Translations under genes and position numbers: made by a program
Source: Acorus gramineus
Lineage: Eukaryota; Streptophyta; Magnoliopsida; Acorales; Acoraceae
Assembly (NCBI GenBank): GCA_030737835.1
Contig: JAUJYN010000031.1
Coordinates: 1,633,608-1,697,607 of the forward strand
DNA length: 64,000 nucleotides
Direction of reading: 5' to 3'
In this document: positions 1 through 10,505 of the stretch, one piece after another
Position numbering within the stretch: position 1 is the stretch's first letter
Layout of the letters: each line of letters starts with the position of its first letter
Notes under the pieces: model-generated
The model's input: only the letters and a program-made list of their open reading frames with translations
Database searches by the model: none
What the model was told of the DNA's origin: nothing

Positions 1-147
1 GATCCGTAAAAAGTGTTGGAAAGCCAACAAAACAAGGATTCCAACCATGCCAAATTATAAAAATTTGGAATATTAGACACACCACAAAATAAGTTTAATT
101 ACGGTGTAAAAGTCACAGTTGTTACACCAATTAGGCAGCAGCAGCCA

Positions 148-635
148 ATGATGAAGCTGTTCACGGGGGTGAGGCAAAGGCACAGAGGGAAGTGGGTGGC
201 GGAGATACGGCTTTCGAGGAACTAAACGAGGGTCTGGCTTGGCACGTTCGACACGGCCGAGTACGCCGCCATGGCCTACGACATCGCCGCCTACAAGTTC
301 CGCGGTGACCACGCCAACCTCAACTTCCCCCACCTCAAAAGCCGCCTCTCCTTGGCCAGTGAAAGTGCAGGACTTTTGCATTCTTCGACGTTCTCTCTAC
401 TCAATGTGAACCGGATGCTTTGTCTCCTCCACCACCGCCGCCTCTTGATCAGAAGAAGCCTTGTTTGGTTAATGAGGAGGAGAAAAAGGCGGCGGCTGCG
501 ACGGTTGAAGAGACGGAGGGTTATCGGAAGAGGAAAGCGTAGGTTTTGTCGTCGGATGCGGAGGGGGTTCTGTTCAGAATGCCATCGCTGGACATGGATT
601 TGATTTGGGATGCTTTGCCTGTTTCTGATTCTTGA
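148..635 (+). pseudogene. AP2/ERF transcription factor pseudogene (RAP2.4 / DREB A-6 type)
   Basis: Encodes most of an AP2/ERF DNA-binding domain: the GVRQRH...GKWVAEIRL first half, then [33 protein letters not shown]. This arrangement matches the RAP2.4-like DREB A-6 group. It is broken three ways. A TAA at 223-225 interrupts the domain where family members have an Arg. The conserved Trp of RHWGKW is Arg. The frame shifts between about 340 and 413. In the shifted frame a coherent C-terminus follows (poly-Pro, KKPCL, EEEKAAAA, then [16 protein letters not shown] ending with TGA at 633-635), broken by a TAG at 540-542. No introns are seen, as is usual in this family. The region upstream of the AP2 domain is not recognisable. 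A second copy of the 3' end lies at about 4,330. The gene is not functional as read. Confidence 0.85.
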
Positions 636-1352
636 TTTTATATTTTTTATTTATTTAATGGAATGATAGGCATACGTCTTGAATTTTAATTCTAAAATTG
701 TCCTAAACATACAAAGAGCAAACCAGGGATGGGGGATAGAGGAAGGATCTACCAAAACACTCCTAACCCCTAAAAAACTGCTACCTTATTCCTCAATACA
801 AAGTTGTCCCTCATAGAAGCTCACCCCTCACTACCATCGAACAATGGTTGAAAACATGTTATACTCATATCCGTCATAGTATTTCATTCGATTTGGGGAT
901 CTTGTTTTAGGTTTTTTTAATCTTCTATTGCTTGCTTTCAGATTATGTGAATAAGAATGCTTCTTTCTATTACGAGAACCCTTGGGAAATGGCAAAGCTA
1001 GGTGTGAAGGAGTGTGGAACAGGGATGGCGAGGGCGATAAATTGACAGTGGCAAAGTAATAGGAGGCGGCGAGTGCCATATAGTCAGGTAGAAATCTTTT
1101 CTACTAAGCTGTTTTGATCAAGGGGTTTCCTTGGATCTTCTTTATTTTATTCTCATTTTTTATTGGCTTTTATGTTCTTCTATCCCTCCCCATCGGCCTC
1201 AGACATTGTGTGCTTTGTTATGCTTTTGTCTCCCATATTTTCATAAAGGAAAAAAAAGAATGCTTATGATGTCACTCACATAATGGGCATCTCCACTGTT
1301 TGATTTCTTTATTAGATGACAACAGAGAAATGATTGAGAATGTTTAAATTAT

Positions 1353-2601
1353 GGGCACTGATATTTCTATCCACGTAGCTGTTCAGTCCACCCCTCTTAA
1401 AAAATCTGAATGTGATTTTTTTAAAGAGTGACCTCACCCCGATCCATTCGACATTGTGAAGTCATCTATTATGTGACAGGTTGACATCACAGAGTCAAAC
1501 TGGTCACAGAGATCTAAGGCCCTTTTTATAGCCCATTCGACTTTATGAAGTCGTTCATTATTTTACAGGTCGACATCACAGAGTCGAACTACTTACAGAT
1601 ACCTAAGGCCCTCTCTACGGCATGTTCGACTTTGTGTTTTGAACAATATGTTCGCGTGTTATAGCGTTCTCAATGAAATGATATCTTCAAACGATGGTGT
1701 ATTGTTCAGTATCTTGAAAAACATATCACATGATGTAGTGTTTGGATATCTCTATGTGATATTGTCCATTATGTCACAAGTCAAATGGACGTAGAGAGGG
1801 TCTTAGGTCTTTGGGATCAGTTCGACTATGATGTCAACATGTGACATAATGGCAATGTTTTAAAAATCAAATCGTTCAAAGAACCAAAAAAATGAATGAG
1901 TCAAGAGTCATCGGTTCAACTCTTGGGTCAACCAGATTTGAACCATGACATAATTATAATATAATTTTTTTTTTAATTATCATTACCAAATAAAAATATA
2001 AAATATTTTAGAAAATCTTTGCATAAATATTTTATTTAACATCATAACATGATTTTAGCATATAAAATCTAAACTTTTTTATTAGATTTTATATTTTAAC
2101 AAGTGATTAATCACAATTTCTTTGAATAAATAACCATTCGATATAATCAACCTGCAGCCGGTTCACAAAAACTGTTGGTTCAATCGGTGAGTGATTGAAT
2201 TTTACTGATTTTTTATATCATCGGGTTATATGGCTAAACCAAACCGGAATTCAACTCGAGTGAAGGTTTAATTGGATCAACCAAGCAGGTCGGGTTGGGT
2301 TTCAAAACATTGCATAATTGACCATTTCACAAAGTTGAATGGGTCATATGAGAGCCTTAGGTTTCTGTAACATGTTTGACTTTGCGATGTCGAACGGAAT
2401 ATATAATTGACAACTACACAAAGTCGAATGGGTCATAGAGAGAGTTTAGGTTTCTGTGACCAGTTCGACTATGTAATGTCGATCTGTGATATAATGGATG
2501 ACTTTATAAAGTCGAATGGGTCAGGTGAGTTCGCCTCTTAAAAAAACCATATTTTTATTTTTTGGGGAGGGGTGGGTTGAAGAACTACGTGGGTGACCCC
2601 C
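1353..2601. mobile_element. Non-autonomous Mutator-like (MULE) element with long TIRs
   Basis: Flanked by a perfect 9-bp direct repeat, TTAAATTAT, at 1,344-1,352 and 2,602-2,610. Nine bp is the usual MULE target duplication. The ends are long inverted repeats: GGGCAC...CCACGTAG...CCACCCCTC on the left is mirrored by GAGGGGTGGG...CTACGTGGGTGACCCCC on the right. Inside each arm about 100-bp sub-repeats recur, with the core CCATTCGACTTTGTGAAGTC followed by TCGACAT.ACAGAGTCGAAC. The right arm carries the same sub-repeats inverted. There is no transposase reading frame. The paralogous site in copy B (6,541-6,570) is empty, which confirms the insertion and its limits. A hAT-like MITE is nested in the middle. 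Confidence 0.85.
1853..2312. mobile_element. hAT-like MITE nested in the MULE
   Basis: A 460-bp segment with terminal inverted repeats CAATGTTTTAAAA (left) and TTTCAAAACATTG (right). It is bordered by an 8-bp duplication with one mismatch, CATAATGG at 1,845-1,852 and CATAATTG at 2,313-2,320. The 8-bp target duplication and CA...TG ends are typical of hAT elements. It has no coding capacity. The interior is AT-rich with scattered TTGGTTCAA / TTGAACC inverted motifs. Confidence 0.7.
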
Positions 2602-2744
2602 TTAAATTATTATGGCATAGTGAAGCATGACGTTGGAGCAGGTATTATGGACCACATAAATCAAACTTTAGCTTTGTTTGAAAAATGTGGTTTTTTTTTT
2701 CTTGGTAGCAAGGCCCACTAGGAGCAAGTCCAATAACTGTGCAC

Positions 2745-2987
2745 AAACGTGATAATTAAACGCCCCTTTTACTCCTCAAAGAGGGTTAGCCGGGTTAGAA
2801 CCCGGGTCGTCCAGGTGGGATGGATGCAACTCGTTCACCCCACCAGTGAAGAAACTTACATTTGAAAATGTGGTTCCTAAATGAGATTTTGAAAATACGT
2901 CTGGCTTTTTTAAAGTATTATTTTGATGGATTTTTAATTGTTGGAGAAATAACACAGTGAAAGTAGAAAACGTGATAATTAAACGCC
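2745..2987 (-). mobile_element. Retroposon-like insertion bounded by a 20-bp direct repeat
   Basis: The 20-mer AAACGTGATAATTAAACGCC occurs perfectly at 2,745-2,764 and 2,968-2,987, enclosing 203 bp. Within the insert, on the minus strand, GGTTCTAACCC resembles a pol III B box preceded by GTGGGGTGAACGAGTT. This suggests a tRNA-derived SINE, but no clear A box or poly(A) tail is visible. The long target-site-like repeat supports a retroposition event; the SINE identity is an inference. Confidence 0.45.
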
Positions 2988-3370
2988 ACATTTGAGAAAA
3001 AAAGAAAAAAAAAAGAAGAAAGTTTAGATCCGCGTTATATTTGTCTAGAACAAAAATGCACCTGGATAACGAAAACCGAAAATGCACCTGAATGACAACT
3101 TGAAAACTGACAGAGCCAGCCACAAAGTTTGATCAAAATGCAATCAAGCATTTAGGTAGTAATATTTTTATTTTATAATCCTGGAATTTTAAATTTTACC
3201 AAATTTGAAATTTAAGTCTACAAATGGAATTCACTAATACAGAAATGAAGTTTAGAGTTTCCAATTTGTGATTTACGAATTTGGGATCAGATCACCAAAT
3301 TTGATATTTTAAAAATTCACAACACAATTTCTTCAACCAAATTTTTTTTTCCTTTTGTTTTAAGATTAAT

Positions 3371-4329
3371 TTTTTTATTTGAGATTTTTTTTTTATGTAA
3401 AAGTCTCATATAGAATGGGTGGGTGATACGATCTTGGAGCGATGAGATCACAAGAAAAGGTTCACCAAATTAATTTTTAAATAATTATAAAAAAATCAGC
3501 TAAACGATTTTATTATTTTTAATAATTTTTATATTTGTGATTTTTCTTTCCTAATGAATCGGAATTGATAGAGATCAATTCCGATGATCATCTTACTCTT
3601 TAAAGACTTATGAGTTTTGTGTTTAAAGATCTTGGTTGAATCTTTTTTAATGTTTCACGTTACATTAAAGTTTGTTTATGATTTTATAGAAGTTTATTCA
3701 TGTTTTAATGACGTGAATTCGCAGACAAAACTAGGAGCATGTTATAGGTCAATTGCCACAGCTTCCCCCACCCCACCAATAATAAAGTATTTGAAAAACT
3801 ACAACCCCACCCACTAAGGGTGCATTTGAATGTGAGGTTGAAACTCTAAGATTCTTAAAATCTTATATTTCAAACTCAGCTTTAGAAAAGCTATATTTTA
3901 TTAGATTTTCAATCACAAGATTTTTTTACTTTTTAAACGCAGAATCAACCTAAACTCATATCCAAACGGATCCTAAGATGTATATATTCTTCCTCAATTT
4001 TATTTATGCATTGCACCCCTTTCTCACCATCTTCCACCTCACTATAATGATTAAACAATGTTGGGTTTTTTTTCGTATCTTAATTCCATTGTACGCATAT
4101 TTTAATTTTTTTTATTAAAATATATGTTTATATAAAAAATGAATTTATATTATGTGTGAACCCATTTGTAAAAATAAGTGAGAATTTTCAAGATATATAG
4201 TATTGAAATTGAGACTGTAAAATAGGAATGCATGTACAGCACTCTTAATTAATTTGTAATCATCTTCTTCCCACTTAAAAAAAATATTAAAATTATGGAT
4301 ATATTTCTAATTAGACCCAGATTAGGCAT
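3371..4329. other. AT-rich spacer between duplication copies, no gene seen
   Basis: Low-complexity AT-rich DNA with many stop codons in all frames. The only structured object is the Tourist-like MITE at 3,818-3,973. No conserved protein motif was recognised. Confidence 0.5.
3818..3973. mobile_element. Tourist-like (PIF/Harbinger) MITE
   Basis: 156 bp with imperfect TIRs (GGGTGCATTTGAATGTGAGG on the left; the right end read in reverse starts GGATCCGTTTGGATATGAG) flanked by TAA at 3,815-3,817 and 3,974-3,976. The three-base TAA duplication and the GGxTCCGTTTGG-type end are characteristic of Tourist MITEs. Confidence 0.7.
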
Positions 4330-4332
4330 TGA

Positions 4333-4440
4333 AAGAGCAGGTTTTGTCGTCGGATGCAGAGAGGGGTTCTAATCAGAATGCTATCACTAGACATATGGAC
4401 TTGATTTGGGATGTTTGCCGGTCTCTAATTCTTGATTATT
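4333..4440 (+). pseudogene. ERF 3'-end fragment (duplicate of 535-635)
   Basis: Repeats the end of the ERF pseudogene: EQVLSSDAE in frame, then small indels, then MDLIWDV matching MDLIWDA of the first copy. Where the first copy has a premature TAG (540-542), this fragment has CAG, so the stop in the first copy is probably a CAG-to-TAG change after duplication. The AP2 domain itself is absent here. Confidence 0.75.
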
Positions 4441-4548
4441 TGGTGTGTTCTGTTTATCAATGGATGTTTTCTTTGATGCCTTATTTGTCTTCATTGATCA
4501 ATAACGAGCAATAATGGTCATAGAGCATGCTATACTCATGTCTCTCAT

Positions 4549-4857
4549 TGGTCCAGATCCAGTCAGGCACAGGTTTAGTCAGTACCATCAATATCAAACT
4601 ACACAGCCTATGAATCGAACTATACAATCAATTGTTGGGTGTAGGTGTCACTCTCTAATTGGATTCAGTTAAACCTGGGTTTGGTCAGTACCATCAGTAT
4701 TCAATAGAAAAGTGGCGCATATACCCAACAATTGGTTATGCAGTTCGATTCATAAATTATATAATTCAATTCATAAATTGTATAATTCAATTCATAGGCT
4801 ATCCATTTCGATATTGATGATATTGACCAAACCCAGGCCTGACTGGATCCGGACTCA
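4549..4857. mobile_element. Inverted-repeat MITE (probable hAT type)
   Basis: A 309-bp foldback structure. The left arm TGGTCCAGATCCAGTCAGGC...CAGTACCATCAATATC...CCTATGAATCGAAC is mirrored on the right by ...GCCTGACTGGATCCGGACTCA. The flanks are TCTCTCAT (4,541-4,548) and TCTCTCGT (4,858-4,865), an 8-bp duplication with one mismatch. The centre contains repeated AATTCATA motifs. It has no coding capacity. Confidence 0.65.
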
Positions 4858-4928
4858 TCTCTCGTATCCTTCTAAGGATACTACATTTATTTTTATTTTC
4901 TAGTGTTGTTTCAATTTTCTTTTTTTTT

Positions 4929-5662
4929 GGGGAAAAATGCATGTCCCCCCCCCCCCTAAAAGTTTGCTTATATCCATATCTTCTCCTTTTTTTTCTAAAA
5001 ATCCATATAGCCCCCTGAAAGTTTCCCTGATTAAGCAAAAAAAAAACCCTAAGTTAAATTATAGTCAATTTAGAAAGTATATTCATTGAATATTCTGTTA
5101 CTTATTGAAAATATATATTCATATAACCTATGAAAGATTACGAATATACATATTGACCCCTCATTTTTCTTTTATCCATATAACCCCATGAAATTACGCG
5201 CTTAATTCATATCACCTTTTATAGTTACTTTAGAGATATCATATTGAATTTTTCTTAAATCTCATGAAATTATTTGGACAAACACATTTGTAACACATTT
5301 AGATGGATATAATATACCCAGAATATTCCTTAAAATTTGACAGAAAATTAGTTCAAGGGCCTAAAAATCCATGAGAAAATATAGGGGGTTATATGGAAGT
5401 TCAAAAAATTGAGGGGCCAATATAGATCTTCGCAAATTTTAAGAGGGTTTTATGCATTTTCCCTTAGGTGCAGGTGAAGGTGACAAGGGTAAAAAGATAA
5501 TTTAAACATGTATAGTTAAGTTAATCACACCCCAATTTAAAGGTGTTAACGGTAAGGGTATATCAATATAATCTAAACAATTAGGGGGTTATATGGATTT
5601 TCAAAAAAAAAAAATATCAATATGGATATAAGCAAACTTTCACTAGGCTATATGCATTTTTT
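4929..5662. mobile_element. Inverted-repeat element with GGGGGTTATATGGA motifs
   Basis: The left end (AAAAATGCATG, a long C run, then AAGTTTGCTTATATCCATAT and AATCCATATAGCCCCCT) is mirrored on the right by AGGGGGTTATATGGATTTT, ATATGGATATAAGCAAACTT and ATATGCATTTTT. Internal copies of GGGGTTATATGGA and GAGGGGCCAATATAG lie near 5,385 and 5,410. No target duplication could be fixed because the flanks are poly-T. A short relative lies at 25,482-25,680. Confidence 0.55.
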
Positions 5663-5714
5663 TTTATGTTTTTTTCCATTAGTTGCTTCGGATCATGTGA
5701 AATAGAAGGGTGCT

Positions 5715-5917
5715 CACAAACTCATCCATTTTGTAGTCCATCTATAGACTAGAGGTTGTCTCAGCGTATATACATATTCTACTAGTGTATAAAAAATTGA
5801 ATTTTTTTTAAATATATACTATACATACTTCTAGTATGTCTTCCATTAGACGAATATATATTTTGAAAAATCAAAACACTTGAGGACTATAGAATTGGAT
5901 GTATCATTTTTTGAAAA
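5715..5917 (-). mobile_element. Degenerate copy of the 280-bp MITE family (MITE-X)
   Basis: The end AAAACACTTGAGGACT...GTATCATTTTTT resembles the terminal part of the reference copy at 52,432-52,711 (AAAACACTTGAGGTCTGAG...GTATCATTTTCC). The interior has the characteristic ATATAC / ATTAGACGA motifs but is heavily decayed. Confidence 0.4.
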
Positions 5918-5957
5918 AGAATGCTCATCTTATGTCACAAAATGGACATCCTCCACT

Positions 5958-6518
5958 GTTTGATTTTTTTTTTTTTTTTTATAGTGTAGGAGTCATTTTC
6001 CAAGTCCAATGACATTGCATCATGTGTCCACGGCCCACAATCCGATTAGCAAAAGCCCACGACCCTAATAGCCAACGATCCGTGTGTCTGGCCCATCAGC
6101 CCACTAGTAGCCGATGTCCATAAGATTCGAAGTCAATGATAAGACCAAATCTCAATATGATTTGGGGGCTATCAATACAGATCCCCTAATCCTACTCAGA
6201 TTAGAAATCTCTATAGGGATCTCTCCCCATCCATCTGATCGGGGAGAGATTGATCGTTGATCTTAGGGCATCACTAGCCAACGGAAACTAGCTCTGAGGT
6301 GTGTGAAAAACTTTTTTTCCAACAAACCCTAGATTTCCAATTGGCTGATTTGGGCTTCGGAGGGCATTTTCCTGGTCACCCCCTCCCCGTGTTCATGATG
6401 CTCGAGGTATCGCTGACAGCCCATACCTAGCAATTGAACAAGAGTGGAGCGGACGGATTTCATAACTCGAATTCGGTTCAGTGATTTTGTCCCCTCCATG
6501 TAGATTACTGTTTGATTT
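5958..6518 (+). mobile_element. LTR-like insertion (Tat/Retand-type Ty3 LTR remnant)
   Basis: Interrupts the duplicated block between two copies of ACTGTTTGATTT (5,957-5,968 and 6,507-6,518). The insert begins after a long T run with TGTAGGAGTCATTTTCC. It includes GGGGGCTATCAATA, a region around CTATAGGGATCTCTCCC, and CGGAGGGCATTTTCCTGG...GAACAAGAGTGGAGCGGACG. These phrases are typical of LTRs of non-chromovirus Ty3 elements of the Tat group. Only one LTR-like unit is seen, with no internal domain, so it is a solo LTR, a fragment, or a retroposed copy. The T run at the left junction is unusual for LTR integration. Confidence 0.45.
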
Positions 6519-7099
6519 CTTTTATTAGATAGTAACAGAGGAACGTTTAGATTAAAATGGCCTAGTGCAAACAATAACACTTTCCTCCAATTCAATCGAA
6601 CCTTTTTTTTTTTTCGGTGGGCAGTTGGAGCGGGTATTCTGGAAAACTGAATAAGAAAAAACAAATGTAAAGAGCAGGACTAAACCACTCATCAAAACAT
6701 GCTAACTGACAGGAGCCGGCCACAATGTTGACCAGATTGCTAGATAACACAAAAATGTAAACAAGAAAAGGTCAATCAGGCTAAGAGATTTTTTTATATA
6801 TTTTTTTTAAATACTGGAATTTTAACATTTCCCATATGTGAAATTAATTCCAGAGCTTCCAGATGGAAGATACACACACACACTATTAATCAGTGTTTCT
6901 AAATTGGGATTTATGAAATTTTGTGAAATCAAAATTTTTGGTATGGCCAATATCTGCTGAGATTAAAATTCCATTATAATTAAGTTTTTTGAAAATTTAG
7001 AAATGCACACTACAAATTTCTTCCCCCAAAAATATCTCTTTAGAGTAGACTTTTATTTTTGATTTAATCATGTGTGATAAGGATAGATCTAGGAGCATG

Positions 7100-7310
7100 A
7101 TTTTTTACATGCATCCTCTTTACCGCCCCAAATGCGACTATATACCTCGTTAATCATTTAGTCAGGTATACGAGTTAAAAAAATTACACTTGCTAAAAAT
7201 AAATCAATTCAATTCGAAATGGAGCGATATACATATTTCATCAAAATATATATATTATGGGACAAGATTTACTATTTTTTAAAAAACTAAAACACGTGAA
7301 CAATCTGATT
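7100..7310 (-). mobile_element. Degenerate MITE-X copy
   Basis: Contains TATATACCTCGTTAATCA, TTACACTTGCTAAAAATAAATC, TTCAATTCGAAATGGAGCGATAT and CATCAAAATATAT, then TTTACTATTTTTTAAAAAACT and AAACACGTGA. This is the same order as the interior of the MITE at 52,432-52,711. The ends are eroded. Confidence 0.5.
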
Positions 7311-9185
7311 GCATTTGGGGATGTAAATAACACCATTATATACATACATATATACTAGTTACCATGCACGTGCTAAAGTACGTGGTGTAGCATTCTTAAT
7401 TATATATTTAAATAAAAATAATAATTAAATAATCACTTAATAAAAAAAATATAAAATATGTTTATGAATGCAATGTAATTTTTTCTATTTTATTTAATGA
7501 ATACAAGAATAACATGTATATATCTTAAATGAAATACCAATTAATGTTCTTACTAAAGAAAAAAAACATCAGACATATTGATTTATTAGACATATTGATT
7601 TATTGTATCAAATGCTTATTGGTTTCAGTCAGTAATATAATGATGAATGTATCAAATTTTTATTGGTTAAAAATAATCCTTTTATATTTCAATCTTAAAA
7701 TTAAAAAAAACACTTACACATGTTTGATTTTTTCTCACTTAACATGTATTATGATAAATAATTTTATGTCATAATTCTATAATATTATTAAAACATCTAT
7801 TAAAATAATTTTTATAAAATTTTGATAAACACAATATACGTTGTAATTCCAAAACATCAATTGCTAACCAAATGCTGAATTGGAACATCTAAGAAGCAAT
7901 TAGAACAACATGAAACCCACAAGTAGGATTCTCTCTTACTCATTTTGACTACGTTTTGTATTTCTTATTGGAGACACTCTGATTTAATTAATGAAATGTC
8001 AAAAAAAAAAAAAATGAAACCCATAAAAAGAACAATAAGAATGTAAGTTGTACATATTTTAAATTAAAAAATCATTAAAAAATACAAACTAAGTGTGTTT
8101 TTTTATTTTGTCAATATGGTAAACAAATATATATCACTATAAAATAGGCATTTAATAAAAAAATATAAAAAAGAAGAAAAAAATATGCATAAAATTTTAA
8201 AATATCAAAAGAAATTAACTATTTAATTTTAAATTATCCACCAAGTATTTAAAATTATTAATCATTAAAATACTCGGAGAACTATCAATCCCTACAAAAT
8301 AAGGATTAGATAAAAAAAAAAGATATAACAAATAAAAGTAAAAGAGGAAAAAAAAGATAAAGTTATAAAAAATTAATAAATCTCGGGTTAGATAAAAATA
8401 TACAAATTAAATAAAAGAGAAAACAGATTAGGATAGCATTTTATAAAAATTAAGAAAAACTAACTAATTTTGCATTAATGATGTTATAAGTATAATTATA
8501 AATAAATAGATATCACTACAAAAAAAGAGATTAGATAAAAAAATATAAAAAATAAGCCCAAAGGTAAAAACCATAGGCATGAAATTTGAAAAAATAGAAA
8601 ATATAAATATTTTATTTAAAATTATATATTAGATACTTGAAATTTATTAATCATTAAAACTAGATTTTGTTGTTTATTTGTTACTTATAATCCATTTTTA
8701 CCCATTTCATGTATTTTAAAATTAAAAAAATTAGATATCAATATAACAAAGGGATTAGACAAAAAAAGAACAAAACAAAACAAAACAAATAAAATCAAAA
8801 GGTAAATATACGGATAAAATTTTTAAAAATAATATCAAATTAAATATTTAATTTTAAAATATTTATCAGATATTTGAAATTTAATAATTATTAAAACTAT
8901 TTTTTTAAGTTTATTTTGTTACCTATAATCCATTTTTATTCATTTTCTCTATTTTAAAATTTTAAATAAAAATTAATATACAATGAAAAGTAAAGGTAAG
9001 AACATATTTATAAAAAATTTAAAAATCATAAAAATAAATATTTAAATTAAAATAATGGCAGGATATGTTAAAGTTTGATAAAAAAAAAATTAAAAGTTTT
9101 AATATAATTTTTTCTTAGATTTTTTGGCCTCTTTTTGCTAATAAAAAAAAATTGATTGGTTTAAACATGATTTTTCATTAATGAG

Positions 9186-9186
<1 letters not shown>

Positions 9187-9217
<31 letters not shown>
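9187..9217. repeat. (TA)n microsatellite
   Basis: About 15 uninterrupted TA dinucleotides. Confidence 0.95.
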
Positions 9218-9219
<2 letters not shown>

Positions 9220-10429
9220 AATGAGTTCTATGTAGCATGGAAGGAGATGAATATATAAAATGCTTAATATAATAACTAGACATGAATCTAGGAAGATTAG
9301 TATTATCAATTAATGAAAACAATAGCAAATACATTGATCTATAAAAATAAAAAACTATAAAAACATACATGGCATATAACAATAAGTGAATTACATGATT
9401 ACTAAAAATATGATATAACAAACAAATGCTATTAAAAGAAATTGAGAAAAATAAAATTTAATATTAGACAAGGAAAAAAATTAAAATTGAATACAAATAT
9501 AAGTGAATGACATGATTTCTAAAAATTAATGTGAATAGAAAATCATAATATCGAAAATAACAACTTACTTTCTCTGTCTATCAAACTCGTGTATGCCCCT
9601 ATTAATTTTCTTGAGATATAAACATTCAACCACACAAAGGATTAGACATTCTCAGTCATCATTAAGCACTACAAATAAAAATATTCAAAAATGTTAAAAA
9701 CAAAACACATTCATATCCATTTTAACAATCATCTAAAAAACATTAATAAACATAATTTCTTAATCTAATCCTATTATTATTGAAACAAAATATAAACCAG
9801 AAAATATATAAAATAAAATTTAAAATGATTTTCCAAAAAGAGAAAGACCGAAAGAAAAAAAAAAACTAAATGAAGTATAGGATACGTGGGCATTTAAAGA
9901 TTTTATAGGTGGATTTATCCTAAAATCATGGGAGGGTGGTTAAAGTATTTATCCTAAAATCACTTTATATTCACATAACTTAAAAAAAAAAAAGTGATTA
10001 TAATATTGCATTTTTTTTATGTTTATTCAATTTGAAATTTTGAATTACATATGCATATGATTTTATCAGATTTAAATTTTAACTTTTTTTGTTAGATAGA
10101 TTAGGAACATTTTGTACCTATGCCTATCTCATCCAATTAAGATTAAAATATATTGTACCCGTACATTTTATTAATTTTGGATTTAAAAAATATAAAATTT
10201 AAATTTAGAATAAAAAAAACTGATTTTATATCCATTACATATCCAAATATTATTAAAATCTTATCTATTTAATTTAAAATTTAATTACAAATCTTGTTAG
10301 ATAGATAAGATTCTAAAAAAACATTATTGGACTTAATCAACCACATCTTTAGTATCAACAACCAAATATAAAACAAATTAAATCTTGTTAGATTAGATTA
10401 TGAAAAAAGAAAATCCATTAAATAAATCA

Positions 10430-10505
10430 CATAATCTTATTAGATCATATTGTATCATTGAATAGTTTTAAAATTTTAAAATATAAATAAATCTATTACT
10501 ATTAA
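10430..10505 (+). repeat. AT-rich ~257-bp tandem repeat unit, left of TyA
   Basis: The block CATAATCTTATTAGATCATA...AAATAAATCTATTACTATTAA matches units at about 24,488 and 24,745 on the other side of the TyA retrotransposon. TyA therefore inserted into an existing tandem repeat array. Confidence 0.6.

Larger units (their letters stand above)
535..3370 (+). repeat. Diverged tandem segmental duplication, copy A
   Basis: Blocks in this interval recur in the same order at 4,330-7,070. They are the ERF 3' end (540-635 vs 4,336-4,440), the ATACTCAT block (860 vs 4,534), the CTCCACTGTTTGATTT block (1,291 vs 5,953 and 6,506), GTTGGAGC.GGTATT.TGG (2,631 vs 6,625), the block around 3,105-3,125 (vs about 6,705-6,725), and the CTGGAATTTTAA / ACAAATTTCTTC-like blocks (3,180-3,340 vs 6,822-7,025). 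Spacing differs because each copy has its own insertions. No intact gene is visible in the non-TE parts at 636-1,343, 2,611-2,744 and 2,988-3,370. Confidence 0.65.
4330..7070 (+). repeat. Diverged tandem segmental duplication, copy B
   Basis: Second copy of the blocks listed for copy A, in the same order and orientation. It lacks the MULE at 6,541-6,570. It has its own insertions: an inverted-repeat MITE at 4,549-4,857, a larger inverted-repeat element at about 4,929-5,662, a degenerate MITE at 5,715-5,917, and an LTR-like insert at about 5,970-6,506. No intact gene is present. Confidence 0.65.
7311..10505. repeat. AT-rich tract with degenerate tandem repeats
   Basis: More than 3 kb of strongly AT-rich DNA without credible coding potential. 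A block of the form TATCAcTA.AAAATAGGgATTAgATAAAAAAATATAA recurs near 8,131, 8,283, 8,508 and 8,733, giving intervals of about 150-225 bp. A second block containing TTACTTATAATCCATTTTTA recurs near 8,684 and 8,918. This looks like an eroded AT-rich satellite or repeated insertions. Confidence 0.45.

Noticed and set aside
831-1079. Minus-strand 82-codon frame resembling a transit-peptide start
   Set aside because: No conserved motif, no second exon, and the paralogous copy B does not preserve the frame.
2776-3123. Minus-strand 115-codon frame
   Set aside because: It spans a retroposon boundary at 2,968-2,987 and a poly-A/T run, so it cannot be an old gene.
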